Of a stretch of 64,000 bases of DNA, positions 18,258-27,565 are shown in pieces. How positions within the stretch are numbered: position 1 is the first letter of the stretch; each line of letters opens with the position of its first letter. The notes beneath the pieces were generated by a model, which had not been told where the DNA came from, ran no database searches, and saw only the letters and a list, made by a program, of their open reading frames with translations. Position numbers and translations under genes: made by a program. The DNA comes from CAZZBK01 sp964652155 (GTDB lineage: Bacteria > Planctomycetota > Planctomycetia > Pirellulales > PNKZ01): the NCBI GenBank assembly GCA_964652155.1, contig CAZZBK010000003.1, positions 62,001 through 126,000 of the forward strand, given 5' to 3'.

Positions 18258-19676
18258 TCACGACTTGCTCGCCGCTTTCGTCGCGCGCTGCCGGGCGTCT
18301 TTGATCTCGCGATCCAGATCGTTGATCTCGCGCGGGTCGAGAAACCGGCTCACGGCCTGCTGCGTGTCGTCGAACAACCGTTGCAATTTCGCCTGCACCT
18401 GTGGGTCGGGGCTCTTGAGCCGCTGCTGATAATCGCGCAATTGCCGACCCAACGGATCGCTCAACTCATTGCGACGCAATTGATCGAGGACCCCTTGCGC
18501 GCCGTCAAGCTCGCCGTCGTCCAATTGCTTACGAGCGCGGGCCAGTGCGAGCTGCCGCTGCGCGACGTGGTCGACGACCTGTTCTTGCACGCCGGTCATG
18601 AGCCCCTCGACTTCCAGCCGCAGGTCATCGTTGGCCACCTCGACCACGGCCGTTGACGCTCGGCCGGTCACCAAGGGCACCCGCGCAAGCCGTTCCTCGC
18701 CGTGCTGCACGATCAAGATCTGCAACGTTGCATCGGCGCTGGGCAAGAGCACTTCGCCCCGTTGATCGCTGCGCCCCACGACGCGCGTGGTCTTGTTGGG
18801 GGGCGCGTAGGCGAGCACGTCGTAGCCTGAGAGCGGCCGCTTCGGTTCGCTGCGGCTGATGATCTTCAAACGAGTGGCTCGCTGGGACCCTTGCACACGC
18901 AGCGCCAGAGTTTCGACCCGGCCGCGGCGTCGCCCCCCCAGCGGTCGCTGAAAACCACTGTAGAGCTTCGCGCGGGCGATATTGCCGCGCACTTCGTTGA
19001 CTTGCAGCAACGTCCAATCGATCGTCGAGATATGCCGCGGCCGGCCTTCGCGATCGTCGTAGCGCACGAGCGGCTGCAAGGTGTCGAGCGGTCGCAGCAA
19101 CAGGGGATGATCGGCCTCTTGCAGCAGCGCCGCGCGCACGCGCAGCCGCACCTCTTCGGCGTCGACGTGCTCGACGATCGTGAGCGGCGCGAATGCCGCG
19201 AGCAGCGTTTCCCAGAGCGCCTCGTCGAGCCGCGCCCCCTGCGCGACCAATTGCTCGACCGGAAGGCTGATGGTCCGCGTGCGTTGATCGACATCGCATC
19301 CGCGCACGCGCCAGCCGTGCTCGACCCGCTCGACGGCTAGCAGCAGCAGCTTGTCGGCGGTGGCGTTGCGGAGCGGCTCGGGCAAGTCATCCCAACGCAG
19401 CGTGTCGAGCCGGGCCAAGACTGTCTGCCGCGCGGAGTGCTCGAGTGGCAACTCATCGTACCGCCAAAACGCGCCGATCTCGGTCTCGACACGCCGTGCC
19501 ACTCGGTCGAGCGCGTCGCGCCGCCAGGCGGGGGTCAACTCGCCGCTCGCGCCGGTCAACAGTGCCAGCCGCACCTCGTATGGCTTGTATTCCCAGACGG
19601 CTGCCGACTGGCCGCGCACCACCGCCGAGCAGGCGAGCACGGCGACAATCAGCAGGCTCAGTGAGACGCGATTCAC
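18258..19676 (-). CDS. Secreted protein of unknown function, third gene of overlapping operon
   Basis: The protein has 472 residues from GTG 19676, which overlaps the TGA of the upstream gene (GTGA). This start gives an immediate signal peptide (VSLSLLIVAVLACSAVVRGQ). Longer frames upstream lack one. The middle part is mixed alpha/beta with many Arg. Residues about 310-400 look like a beta-sandwich (VLPSADATLQILIVQHGEE). The last 90 residues are a charged, probably coiled-coil helix. No family is recognised. Its tight coupling to the substrate-binding-like and PQQ-propeller proteins suggests a shared envelope function. Confidence 0.75.
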   Translation of the reverse strand: MNRVSLSLLIVAVLACSAVVRGQSAAVWEYKPYEVRLALLTGASGELTPAWRRDALDRVARRVETEIGAFWRYDELPLEHSARQTVLARLDTLRWDDLPEPLRNATADKLLLLAVERVEHGWRVRGCDVDQRTRTISLPVEQLVAQGARLDEALWETLLAAFAPLTIVEHVDAEEVRLRVRAALLQEADHPLLLRPLDTLQPLVRYDDREGRPRHISTIDWTLLQVNEVRGNIARAKLYSGFQRPLGGRRRGRVETLALRVQGSQRATRLKIISRSEPKRPLSGYDVLAYAPPNKTTRVVGRSDQRGEVLLPSADATLQILIVQHGEERLARVPLVTGRASTAVVEVANDDLRLEVEGLMTGVQEQVVDHVAQRQLALARARKQLDDGELDGAQGVLDQLRRNELSDPLGRQLRDYQQRLKSPDPQVQAKLQRLFDDTQQAVSRFLDPREINDLDREIKDARQRATKAASKS

Positions 19677-21982
19677 GGCTTGCCCCCCGACGCCGGAGCG
19701 CCAACGCGCCATTGCTCGACATGCTGATACAACGACGCGGGCCGAGGGCCCACGCCCTGCATCGAGGCGTGAACCACGCAGTGCTCGCTGAGTTGCCACA
19801 GCGGAATGAACGACACGTCGTCATGGACCAGTTGATGCAATTGTTGCAGCCGCGAGCGGGCCACGTTCCAGTCGCTGGCCGCGAGCAGCTCATAGAGCAC
19901 CGGCGCGACGTAAGGGTTGTTGGCTGCAATGCCGCCTGTGCCCAACAGCGTCGCGGCATCGACGAGCGGCTCGGTGACAACCCATTCGGCGTACACAAAG
20001 TCGTAGGCCTCGTCATGCAGTCCCGAGTCATCGGCACTGAGTTCGACGAGCCGCGTGGGGATATCGATGGCGCGCCAGTGTGTGGCGATCGACTGACAAC
20101 TCAACCGCGCCACATCGCGCGGCGGATGCGCGAGCACCAGTTCGCCCAGGCCTTGCCAGCGCTCGCCACGCCGCTCGGCCGACGCTTTCAACTCGCTCTC
20201 AGCAAGTCCCCGCAACACGCTGGCCAACAGCGGGTCATACGGTCGCGGCTTGAGCCGCTCGTTCGAGCCGTACCCGAGCAGGTCGAACGGCGCGGCGACG
20301 GTCGGGAAGGGGCCGTTGAGCAGCGCGCAGCCCGCGAGCTTTTGGCCGCGCATGAGCTGCCGTTGAAAGATCAGATTGCGTTCGATGGCATACGCCAAGG
20401 CGCGTCGCAACGTGCGATTGGCGCTCAGCGCGCGACGCCCGGTCGCCACCAGGCCATGCAGCGTGGGGGCGGCATACGGTTCGACCACAAAGTCCGGTCG
20501 CCCCTTCCATGTCGCCACCTCCCAAGGGGCAATTCGCTCGATCACCTGCACCTCGCCACGCTCCAGGGCGAGGCTCGCCGCCGACTCGTTCGGCATCGGC
20601 CGCTCGACGATCCACCGCGGCTGCTCGGCTTGGGCAAAGCTGTAGTGACGGTTGAGTTGGTAGCGCTGCTCGGCTGCGTCGCCGCGCTGGAGAAGGTACG
20701 GCGTGCCGATCGACGCGGTAGCCGTATCACTCACGGGCGTAGGACTCGACTCGAACGGCAGACGCAACAGCGCCTGCGGCAACAAGTGCGGCAAAGCCAA
20801 CGTTACGTCGAGTTGGTGAGGGCCCTGGACTTGAAACACCGGCGACAAATCGGCCCAGGAGGCCGGTGGCCCGAGCACGCGTGGGTCGGCCAACTCGCGC
20901 AGTGCCCGCACCCACGGATACGCGGCGGGGCGATTCTCGCCCGCTTCGAGACGAATTTGCACGACGCGCCCTAGTTCCAGCGTATCGATCTTGCCCCAGG
21001 GGGACGTGTATTGACCCCCTTGTGCGCCCGGGGCGACGAACTCGGCCAACTCACGTCGCTGCAGTCGCATGAGCCGCCGCGAGCCAGGGTCGGCCAGTCG
21101 AGCGAGGCCGTGACGATCGAGTTGCCGATCGGCCAGCGACGACACCGCCACGACGACCCGCGGCGCGGCATGATGCAATTGCTCCGCGAGCCGCAACGCC
21201 TCGGCGTGGTCGCGCTGCAAGCGAAGCGCCATCAGCACATGATCGTGCGCCGAGCAAACGTCTCCGTCGGCATTGCACTTCCGCGCCAGCTCGACCCGCG
21301 CCGCGGCACGCTGCGACAACTCGTCACGCAGTTGCTTGACACTCGAGTGTTGTGGGAATTTGTTCGCCAACTGATCGACCAGCGCGACGGCGGCGAGCGC
21401 GTGCTCCTCTTTCAGATATCGCTCGACTTGCTGCTGGGTGACCGCTCCGAACTCATCGATCAGCTCGGGGGATTTGTCGTTGCGCTGCTGGAGCTCGAAG
21501 AGCGAGGCGAGCGCCGCCTCGTAGCGTCCCGCGGCGCGGTCATGCCGCGCCTGGGCGAGCAGGAACCGATTCAGTGACGCGTCGAGTGTGTCGAGGGTCG
21601 GAAAGTTGCCGCGCAGGTACTCGTAGACCGCGAACGCCTCGTCGAATTTTTGGCGCTCGACAAGTTGTTCGGCTTCGGCGAGCACGCGGCGCTCGAAGAA
21701 CTGAATCTCGCGAATATTGCGCCAGGCGATCGTGAACTCGGCGGCAGGATCGTCGACAAAGCGGACGGTAAGCTTGTCGTTGGGCGCGGGACTCTTGGGC
21801 ATTTGCCGCAGGGGCAATTTCAACGGCAGCACTTTCTGCGGCGGCTCTTTGAGCGATTTGAGCAGAATGAGGTCGTGCGGCTCTTGCTGATAGAGCGGCT
21901 CGTCCGAGTCGCTCGACTGCGCGAGCAGCGGCGCGGCGCACGAGAGGATCACGATCAGCAGTCGGGCAAGATAATGGCTCAT
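19673..21982 (-). CDS. SBP_bac_5-like (peptide-binding-type) protein with long N-terminal extension
   Basis: The protein has 769 residues from ATG 21982, whose ATGA overlaps the upstream stop. The signal peptide ends near SCAAPLLAQ. Residues about 30-290 are helical, with repeats resembling TPRs (FDEAFAVYEYLRGNFPTLDTL). From about 330 to the end it resembles extracellular solute-binding protein family 5, including TLRRALAYAIERNLIFQRQL and the ending typical of the last lobe. Family members bind peptides or nickel for ABC importers, but no permease or ATPase gene is nearby. This member may act in sensing or in another envelope process. Confidence 0.75.
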   Translation of the reverse strand: MSHYLARLLIVILSCAAPLLAQSSDSDEPLYQQEPHDLILLKSLKEPPQKVLPLKLPLRQMPKSPAPNDKLTVRFVDDPAAEFTIAWRNIREIQFFERRVLAEAEQLVERQKFDEAFAVYEYLRGNFPTLDTLDASLNRFLLAQARHDRAAGRYEAALASLFELQQRNDKSPELIDEFGAVTQQQVERYLKEEHALAAVALVDQLANKFPQHSSVKQLRDELSQRAAARVELARKCNADGDVCSAHDHVLMALRLQRDHAEALRLAEQLHHAAPRVVVAVSSLADRQLDRHGLARLADPGSRRLMRLQRRELAEFVAPGAQGGQYTSPWGKIDTLELGRVVQIRLEAGENRPAAYPWVRALRELADPRVLGPPASWADLSPVFQVQGPHQLDVTLALPHLLPQALLRLPFESSPTPVSDTATASIGTPYLLQRGDAAEQRYQLNRHYSFAQAEQPRWIVERPMPNESAASLALERGEVQVIERIAPWEVATWKGRPDFVVEPYAAPTLHGLVATGRRALSANRTLRRALAYAIERNLIFQRQLMRGQKLAGCALLNGPFPTVAAPFDLLGYGSNERLKPRPYDPLLASVLRGLAESELKASAERRGERWQGLGELVLAHPPRDVARLSCQSIATHWRAIDIPTRLVELSADDSGLHDEAYDFVYAEWVVTEPLVDAATLLGTGGIAANNPYVAPVLYELLAASDWNVARSRLQQLHQLVHDDVSFIPLWQLSEHCVVHASMQGVGPRPASLYQHVEQWRVGAPASGGKP

Positions 21983-24900
21983 GGTCCACTGGGGGCGTTG
22001 AACCAGTGTATCGACCCGTCACGACCACCGGCGATGATCTGCTTTTGGACCACGATGGGGCCCACATCGAGCGGTTGCTCAACGTTCACGATGGTCTTGA
22101 GTTCAGTTCTGGACATAAAGTTTAGAATCAGACCACTGGACGTGGCCACGATGTCGAGCAGCGGTTCGCCGACGAGCGAATCCCCCTCACGGAGCGTGGT
22201 CATTAACGTGGCCTCGCCGGCGGCGTTGAGTTCGAGCACCTCGCCGCCAAAGGTTTGGGCGACGATCGTGTTTTTGCCTGCGACCTGCATTGCGAACGGT
22301 CCCCAGGCGAGCCGGTCGCTCAGGCGTTGTTCGCGAACGACCGTAAGGTCCGCCAGTTTGTAAGAGGTGAAATGTTGGGCCTGATCGACCAGGAGCACGT
22401 GATTGTCCAGCACGACGGGGTTGGCCGAGGGTGGGTCGGCGAGCATGGCCTGACGCAGCACGCTGAGCGATGTGGTCTCGCCCGGGTTGAGTTGGACGGT
22501 GAACAATCGTGAGCGGCCGTCGGCGATTACGAATTGATTGGCGGCGCTCGGGACGGCGCGAGTCCACGGGTAGTCGACCCCCGCGGCCACCTCGCTCTGA
22601 AAGGGGAGCGAGCGTGGGTTCGCCGAGAGCGCGGTCGCGATCAACTCGACTTGTCCGCACCGCAACGGGACCAGCAGTTCGTTGTTGAGCCGCGTGGGGG
22701 CGGCCGCGATGACGTCGCTCACGGCGGGCCAGTCGACCTTGCCGCTCGACATATTCACTAGCGCCAATTGCCGATCGCGCGGCACATCGGCCCCCTTGAA
22801 CCACAGCGCAAGTTGCTCGCCGACCTGCGCCGTCGTGCGTTGTGCCGGGCGAGCGAAAGGGACTTGCGCGGTCGCTTCGACGACGCGCGTCGGCTTGGTC
22901 GGGTCGATCGCAAAGCAACTTCCGTCGGTGGTGATGACATTCAGGCGGCTGTCATTCGTGACGGTCCAGCCCGCGATGGGGGAGGCGACCCTGGACGACC
23001 AGGCGACCTTGCCCGAGCGGACATCCACGCCACTGATTAAGATGCCGGGAAAGAGAGCGCTGCGGGTGGCGACAATCACTTGCTCGCCGATCAACTGCGG
23101 CGGAGCGAGCGCGTCGCCAAGCGACTTGACGTTCCAGCCGGGGGCGAGTCGGCCGCGGGCGGCTTGCGCTTCGAACTCGGTGAGCTCCCGGCCGGCGACG
23201 AGCGTCCGCCCCTCGCGGGTCAGCAGGTGGTGATTCACCGGCAGTGATTCGTGCTCCGGGAACTCGGCGAGCTTCTTGAGCACATCGCCGGTCGTGTTGT
23301 TGGTGATCTCGAACATGAAGAGTCCGCCGGAGTCGGTGACGGCGAAGACATTGCGTCCCTGCAAGGCGAGCGGCGTGGAGATACGTCCCGCGAGCAGGAT
23401 TTCCTGCGCCGGCTTGACGTTCGTTCCCTGCTCATCGGTTGCGAGGACGACGAGCTTGCTCGCGCCGTTGGGCTGCCGCAGCACGACGAGAATTTTTTGG
23501 GCAACGACCAGCGGCGGCACGACGGCCTGCGCACTCTCGTGACCGAGATAGTAGGCTTCGAGGCAGCGACGTTCGGCGAGCGAGACGATGTAGAGATTCG
23601 AGTGCTCGCCGAGTTGCACGAGCCATTGCTCGCGCTGATCGACGGCCGGCGCGACGCCAAGCCGTTGCGGAAAGACGAGCGCGCCCGAGGCTTTGAGCGT
23701 TAGCGGATCGACGGCCCAGAGGCGGCCATCGCGTGCCGGGCACCAGAGCGCGGCGCGCGTGGGGAGCGCGGGGGCATCGAGACCCGTGGGGATGGTGAGT
23801 TGCGTGTGGGTTGTTCCGGTCAGCGCGTCGACGTGCAGTAGCTGTTGTTTGACGCCGTCGAATACAACGCCCGTTTTGCCACTTGAGGTGTCGACCCCAC
23901 CGGAGGCGATCGCGCCTTGCAAGCCGATGTAGCGACGCCAGAGCACGCGGCCATTGCCGACATCGACACCATAGACGGAGCCGTCGGCATGCACGAGCGC
24001 GGGAGCAACGCGCTGCGGCGAGGCGCTCGCGGTCAGCGGCGCGACCAAGACCGTCGAGTGGATCGGCACCGGGGATGCAGCCGGCGCCGAGGGGGAGAGC
24101 TCCTCGGGCTTGAACTGAACCGAGTCGCGGAGGGCCACGCTGATTTCGCCGACGGCCTCGCGGAGTTGCGGGCTGCCACGCAGTTCGGGATACGCTTGCA
24201 GCAATTGCTTGCGGAGCGCGTACCCCTCGGTCCCCTTGCCGGAGGCGATCAAGCCGCGGATTTCACCGATCGTCGCGCCGAGCGTGTCGTTCTGTTCGCT
24301 GCGCCGCTTGGCAAGTTGGATCGTGGCTTCAGTCTCTTGCAGCTTGACGGTCGGCCGCAGAGCCTCGGGGACCAACTGCGGCTTGAGCGCGAGCGTCAAC
24401 GCTTCCTGAGCCTGGGTGATCGTTTGCGAGGATGGGTTCGCGACAGCGGCGCGGGCGAGCGATTCGGCGATCTGCGGCAACATGGCAGCCAGTTCGGGTC
24501 GACCATCGGCAAAGTTCGGTTCTCCCGTGATCTCGCCGAGCACCGTGCGAGCGGTGCTCAGCGCCGCCGAGCCATCGCCGCCGCTCTCGACCGCGCGGCG
24601 CAATTGCGCCGTGCCGCGCTGGACCCGGGCGTAGCTGACTCGGGCGTGCTGGGAGAACTTGCCGAGGAAATACTCGTACTGATGGATGGCCTGGGCGTAG
24701 GAACCTTGGCGGTAGTTTTGATCGGCTTGAGCGAGTATCTCGTCGCCGCTCTCGCGGTTCATCGACCAGATGAGGACGCCCGAGACGATCGCCAGCAGCA
24801 ACAGTGCTCCGCCGCCGATGAGCATGAGTGGAGAGTCCCAGGTGGACGCGGCGCGGCGCTGACCGGGACTGTCGAGCATCGATGCAGAGGGGGCCAGGGC

Positions 24901-25410
24901 GCGAGCCGCGAGCTGCGGATCGGCAAAAAGCTCGTCGATGATGTTGGTCGCCGCGGCCGCGACCGGCACCGGCGGAGGCGCAGCCGGCGCCGCGACCGGC
25001 ACGGGGCGCGACACATTCTTCGGCGGAGCAGGAGTCGTGGCCGGTAGATCAACGAGCGACAGGCCGTCGTCAAGCGGCGCGGCGATGGGGGTCGGTGGTG
25101 GCGCGGCCACGGCAGGCTTGATGGGCGCGGGGGGCGTGGGTGGGGTCGCCAACTCTTCGAGTCGCAGCGGTGCCAGATCGCCCGCGGGCTTTTTGAGCAC
25201 CTGCGCCACGAGGTCGGGGTCGAGTGGTCCGATCAGTTCTTGAATCTGTTGCGGCTTGAGCTCGCCTTGCTCGAGCAGCCAGAGCAGGGCGACGCGCGGC
25301 GTGAACTCTTGCAGCGAGGCATCGGCCAGGCGGCGCAACTTGTTCATGCGGCCGATCGAGACCAATTGCTGACGCTGTAAGAACTGCACGAGTTCGACGA
25401 GTGATAGCAT
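21979..25410 (-). CDS. Large PQQ-repeat beta-propeller membrane protein
   Basis: The protein has 1143 residues from ATG 25410; a GTG at 25461 would add 17 unconvincing residues. Domains in order are a helical domain (about 1-75) resembling the kinase prefix seen at 16802, a long Pro/Ala linker (about 90-165), and one membrane helix near 195-215 (MLIGGGALLLLAIVSGVLIW). A helical repeat region (about 220-400) follows, and then a PQQ/BamB-like propeller (about 430-1143) with blades such as GVDVGNGRVLWRRYIG and GVDVRSGKVAWSSRV. The last blade includes GGRDGSIHWFNAPSG. The N-terminus would be cytoplasmic and the propeller periplasmic. It leads an operon with 4-nt overlaps. Confidence 0.82.
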   Translation of the reverse strand: MLSLVELVQFLQRQQLVSIGRMNKLRRLADASLQEFTPRVALLWLLEQGELKPQQIQELIGPLDPDLVAQVLKKPAGDLAPLRLEELATPPTPPAPIKPAVAAPPPTPIAAPLDDGLSLVDLPATTPAPPKNVSRPVPVAAPAAPPPVPVAAAATNIIDELFADPQLAARALAPSASMLDSPGQRRAASTWDSPLMLIGGGALLLLAIVSGVLIWSMNRESGDEILAQADQNYRQGSYAQAIHQYEYFLGKFSQHARVSYARVQRGTAQLRRAVESGGDGSAALSTARTVLGEITGEPNFADGRPELAAMLPQIAESLARAAVANPSSQTITQAQEALTLALKPQLVPEALRPTVKLQETEATIQLAKRRSEQNDTLGATIGEIRGLIASGKGTEGYALRKQLLQAYPELRGSPQLREAVGEISVALRDSVQFKPEELSPSAPAASPVPIHSTVLVAPLTASASPQRVAPALVHADGSVYGVDVGNGRVLWRRYIGLQGAIASGGVDTSSGKTGVVFDGVKQQLLHVDALTGTTHTQLTIPTGLDAPALPTRAALWCPARDGRLWAVDPLTLKASGALVFPQRLGVAPAVDQREQWLVQLGEHSNLYIVSLAERRCLEAYYLGHESAQAVVPPLVVAQKILVVLRQPNGASKLVVLATDEQGTNVKPAQEILLAGRISTPLALQGRNVFAVTDSGGLFMFEITNNTTGDVLKKLAEFPEHESLPVNHHLLTREGRTLVAGRELTEFEAQAARGRLAPGWNVKSLGDALAPPQLIGEQVIVATRSALFPGILISGVDVRSGKVAWSSRVASPIAGWTVTNDSRLNVITTDGSCFAIDPTKPTRVVEATAQVPFARPAQRTTAQVGEQLALWFKGADVPRDRQLALVNMSSGKVDWPAVSDVIAAAPTRLNNELLVPLRCGQVELIATALSANPRSLPFQSEVAAGVDYPWTRAVPSAANQFVIADGRSRLFTVQLNPGETTSLSVLRQAMLADPPSANPVVLDNHVLLVDQAQHFTSYKLADLTVVREQRLSDRLAWGPFAMQVAGKNTIVAQTFGGEVLELNAAGEATLMTTLREGDSLVGEPLLDIVATSSGLILNFMSRTELKTIVNVEQPLDVGPIVVQKQIIAGGRDGSIHWFNAPSGP

Positions 25411-26030
25411 GAGCGCGCGATGAGTCGACGAGATGAGACGAGGCAGATCGCAACCCCTCACGGAGAATAAGCGTGAGGCGACGACCTAGGGTCATCATCA
25501 CGACTACCTGATCGGTGGCCACTTGGCAAGCGATTTGAGCATGAGACTTGGATGAGAGGCGGTTCGGGCCAGCCGGGTTCTTTCTCCGGATGAGAGAGGG
25601 AGACGTTGCACGGCTATTGATCCTCAGATAATGAACTTAGGCCGAGCAACGTGAGGCCGGTATTTACGGACTCCCGTTGGTCGTCCTGATAACTTCACGA
25701 CCTGAACCTCAATAAGTGTCCAGTGGTGGGAGTCGATTCGATCGTTGGGGGACAAATTGTCGGAGTGAGGATATTTTCCGGCGTGGATGCGATCTTTTGG
25801 GGTCGCAAGGCCGTAATTAAATAGTTGTCAAACCGCGCGTCGTCGGTTCTACTAGAGTACCAGAGGTTAGCGGAGCACTCGGCCCCAGCCGTTCGCCAGC
25901 ATCTCGCCTGACGAGTGCCCCGACGTCAGCCTCAGTCCCTTCCCCAGATCGTTTCATCACATCCAATCCTGTTCGAGCCGTTGGCGTACACCTGCGCGCC
26001 AACTCCTTCCGTTCGGAGGGCCAACCCACC
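25411..26030. other. 620-bp divergent intergenic region upstream of rho
   Basis: It separates the minus-strand PQQ gene from rho and must contain promoters for both. No convincing ORF is seen. A stretch at 25651-25684 (GGCCGGTATTT, then CGG-CTCCC) closely resembles one at 4526-4559 upstream of the RND pump. An SD-like GGAGGG lies ten bases before the rho ATG. A long rho leader could serve autoregulation, but no specific structure was identified. Confidence 0.5.
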
Positions 26031-27470
26031 ATGTCCGATATGAAGAGCGGCCGCACCGCGTCGTCGAAGCGCCCCGCCGCGCCCCAGGGGGACGACCCGC
26101 TGCTCGACGACGAGCACGAACCGCTGTCGCTGGCCGAGGAAATTGCCGAGGAGGTCGACGCGCAGCTCAACGACGAGACGCATCAGCGTTACGAGCAGAT
26201 CAAGCAAGGCGACATCCACATCGCCGAGTTGCAGCGGATGACGATGCCGCAGTTGATCGAGCAGGCGCGCAGCGCCAACTTGACCGAATACACGGGGATC
26301 AAGAAGCAGGACCTGATCTTCAAAATCCTCAAAGAGCGGGTGAAGCTCAATGGGCTGATGTTCGGCGAAGGGACGCTCGAGGTGTTGCCCGACGGGTTCG
26401 GGTTCCTGCGCAGCCCGGACTACCATTACCTCTCGTGCCCGGACGACATTTATGTCTCGCCGAGCCAGATTCGCCGGTTTGGCTTGCGGACCGGCACGGT
26501 GGTGGCGGGTCAAATTCGGCCACCGAAGGAGAACGAGCGTTACTTTGCGCTGCTGCGCGTCGAGGCGATCAACTATCAGGATCCGAGTCAGTACTCGGAG
26601 AAGGTCTTCTTTGACGACCTCACGCCGCTGCACCCCGACAAGCGGGTGCGGCTGGAAACGACCGGCGACGAAACGAGCATGCGCGTGGTCGACCTGATCG
26701 TGCCGATCGGGTTCGGTCAGCGAGGGCTGATCGTGAGCCCGCCGCGCGCCGGCAAGACGATCTTGCTGCAACGGATGGCCAAGGCCGTGTTGACGAACCA
26801 TCCCGAGGTGTACGTGATCGTGTTGTTGATCGACGAGCGCCCGGAAGAGGTGACCGACATGGAACGTCAGGTCAAGGGGCCCAACTGCGAGGTGATTAGC
26901 TCGACGTTCGACGAGAACACGTCGCGGCACATTCAGGTGTCGGAGATGGTGATCGAGAAGGCCAAGCGAATGGTCGAGTACGGCCACGACGTGATCATAT
27001 TTCTCGATTCGATCACGCGACTGGCGCGGGCTTGGAACTCGGAGGTGCCCCACTCGGGCAAGATTCTCTCGGGAGGCGTCGACTCGAACGCGCTGCAACG
27101 ACCGAAGCGGTTCTTTGGCTCGGCCCGCAAGGTCGAGGAAGGGGGCTCGTTGACCATTCTGGCCACGGCGCTCATCGACACGGGCAGCAAGATGGACGAC
27201 GTGATCTTCGAGGAGTTCAAAGGGACTGGCAACTTGGAGGTCGTGCTCGATCGACACCTGGTCGACAAGCGGATTTGGCCGGCGATCGACATCAACCGCA
27301 GCGGCACGCGCCGCGAGGAGATGTTGTTGGACCAGGACGAGTATCGGCGGATCTGCATTTTGCGACGGGTGCTGCACGACATGAATCCGCCCGACGCGAT
27401 GGAACTGCTCGTGAATCGGTTGCAAAAGACCAAGAACAACGCTGAATTTTTGATGAGCATGAAAGGATAG
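26031..27470 (+). CDS. rho: Transcription termination factor Rho
   Basis: At 479 residues this is a full-length Rho with an acidic N-terminal extension (about 1-60). The Rho N-terminal helical domain is next (DIHIAELQRMTMPQLIEQAR), then the RNA-binding cold-shock-like domain (GTLEVLPDGFGFLRSPDYHY). The RecA-like ATPase carries a Walker A SPPRAGKT near 238-245, the Q-loop/R-loop region and the arginine-finger region (LDRHLVDKRIWPAIDINRSG). It forms a hexamer that releases RNA polymerase. The start ATG has a GGAGGG site at suitable spacing. It is followed by a heptamer-repeat leader and ribH. Confidence 0.97.
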   Translation: MSDMKSGRTASSKRPAAPQGDDPLLDDEHEPLSLAEEIAEEVDAQLNDETHQRYEQIKQGDIHIAELQRMTMPQLIEQARSANLTEYTGIKKQDLIFKILKERVKLNGLMFGEGTLEVLPDGFGFLRSPDYHYLSCPDDIYVSPSQIRRFGLRTGTVVAGQIRPPKENERYFALLRVEAINYQDPSQYSEKVFFDDLTPLHPDKRVRLETTGDETSMRVVDLIVPIGFGQRGLIVSPPRAGKTILLQRMAKAVLTNHPEVYVIVLLIDERPEEVTDMERQVKGPNCEVISSTFDENTSRHIQVSEMVIEKAKRMVEYGHDVIIFLDSITRLARAWNSEVPHSGKILSGGVDSNALQRPKRFFGSARKVEEGGSLTILATALIDTGSKMDDVIFEEFKGTGNLEVVLDRHLVDKRIWPAIDINRSGTRREEMLLDQDEYRRICILRRVLHDMNPPDAMELLVNRLQKTKNNAEFLMSMKG

Positions 27471-27475
27471 GAGGA

Positions 27476-27563
27476 AGTGCTAAATGCTAAGTGCTAAATT
27501 GAGGACGTCGCGGTTCAAGTCTTCTCATTTAGCACTTTGGACTTTGCATTTTGCACTTTTAGG
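27476..27563 (+). repeat. Inverted heptamer arrays forming a leader hairpin before ribH
   Basis: The left array has AGTGCTA, AATGCTA, AGTGCTA (27476-27496) and starts five bases after the rho stop. The right array has TTAGCAC, TTTGGAC, TTTGCAT, TTTGCAC, TTTTAGG (27529-27563) and ends two bases before the ribH ATG. AAGTGCTAAAT (27489-27499) and ATTTAGCACTT (27527-27537) are perfect reverse complements of 11 bp with a 27-nt loop. The same layout occurs on the minus strand at 63926-64000. Confidence 0.8.
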
Positions 27564-27565
27564 CC

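Noticed and set aside
19445..20974. 509-residue plus-strand frame opposite the SBP-like gene
   Set aside because: It has very high Arg/Gln/His content and no signal or domain, and the minus-strand genes are tightly coupled with signal peptides.
25932..27425. 497-residue minus-strand frame opposite rho
   Set aside because: Rho is unambiguous on the plus strand. The shadow arises from codon bias.
27476..27563. CRISPR array considered for the short repeats at 27476, 12325 and 63926
   Set aside because: The units are contiguous 7-bp steps with no unique spacers of 25-40 bp, and no cas genes are present.
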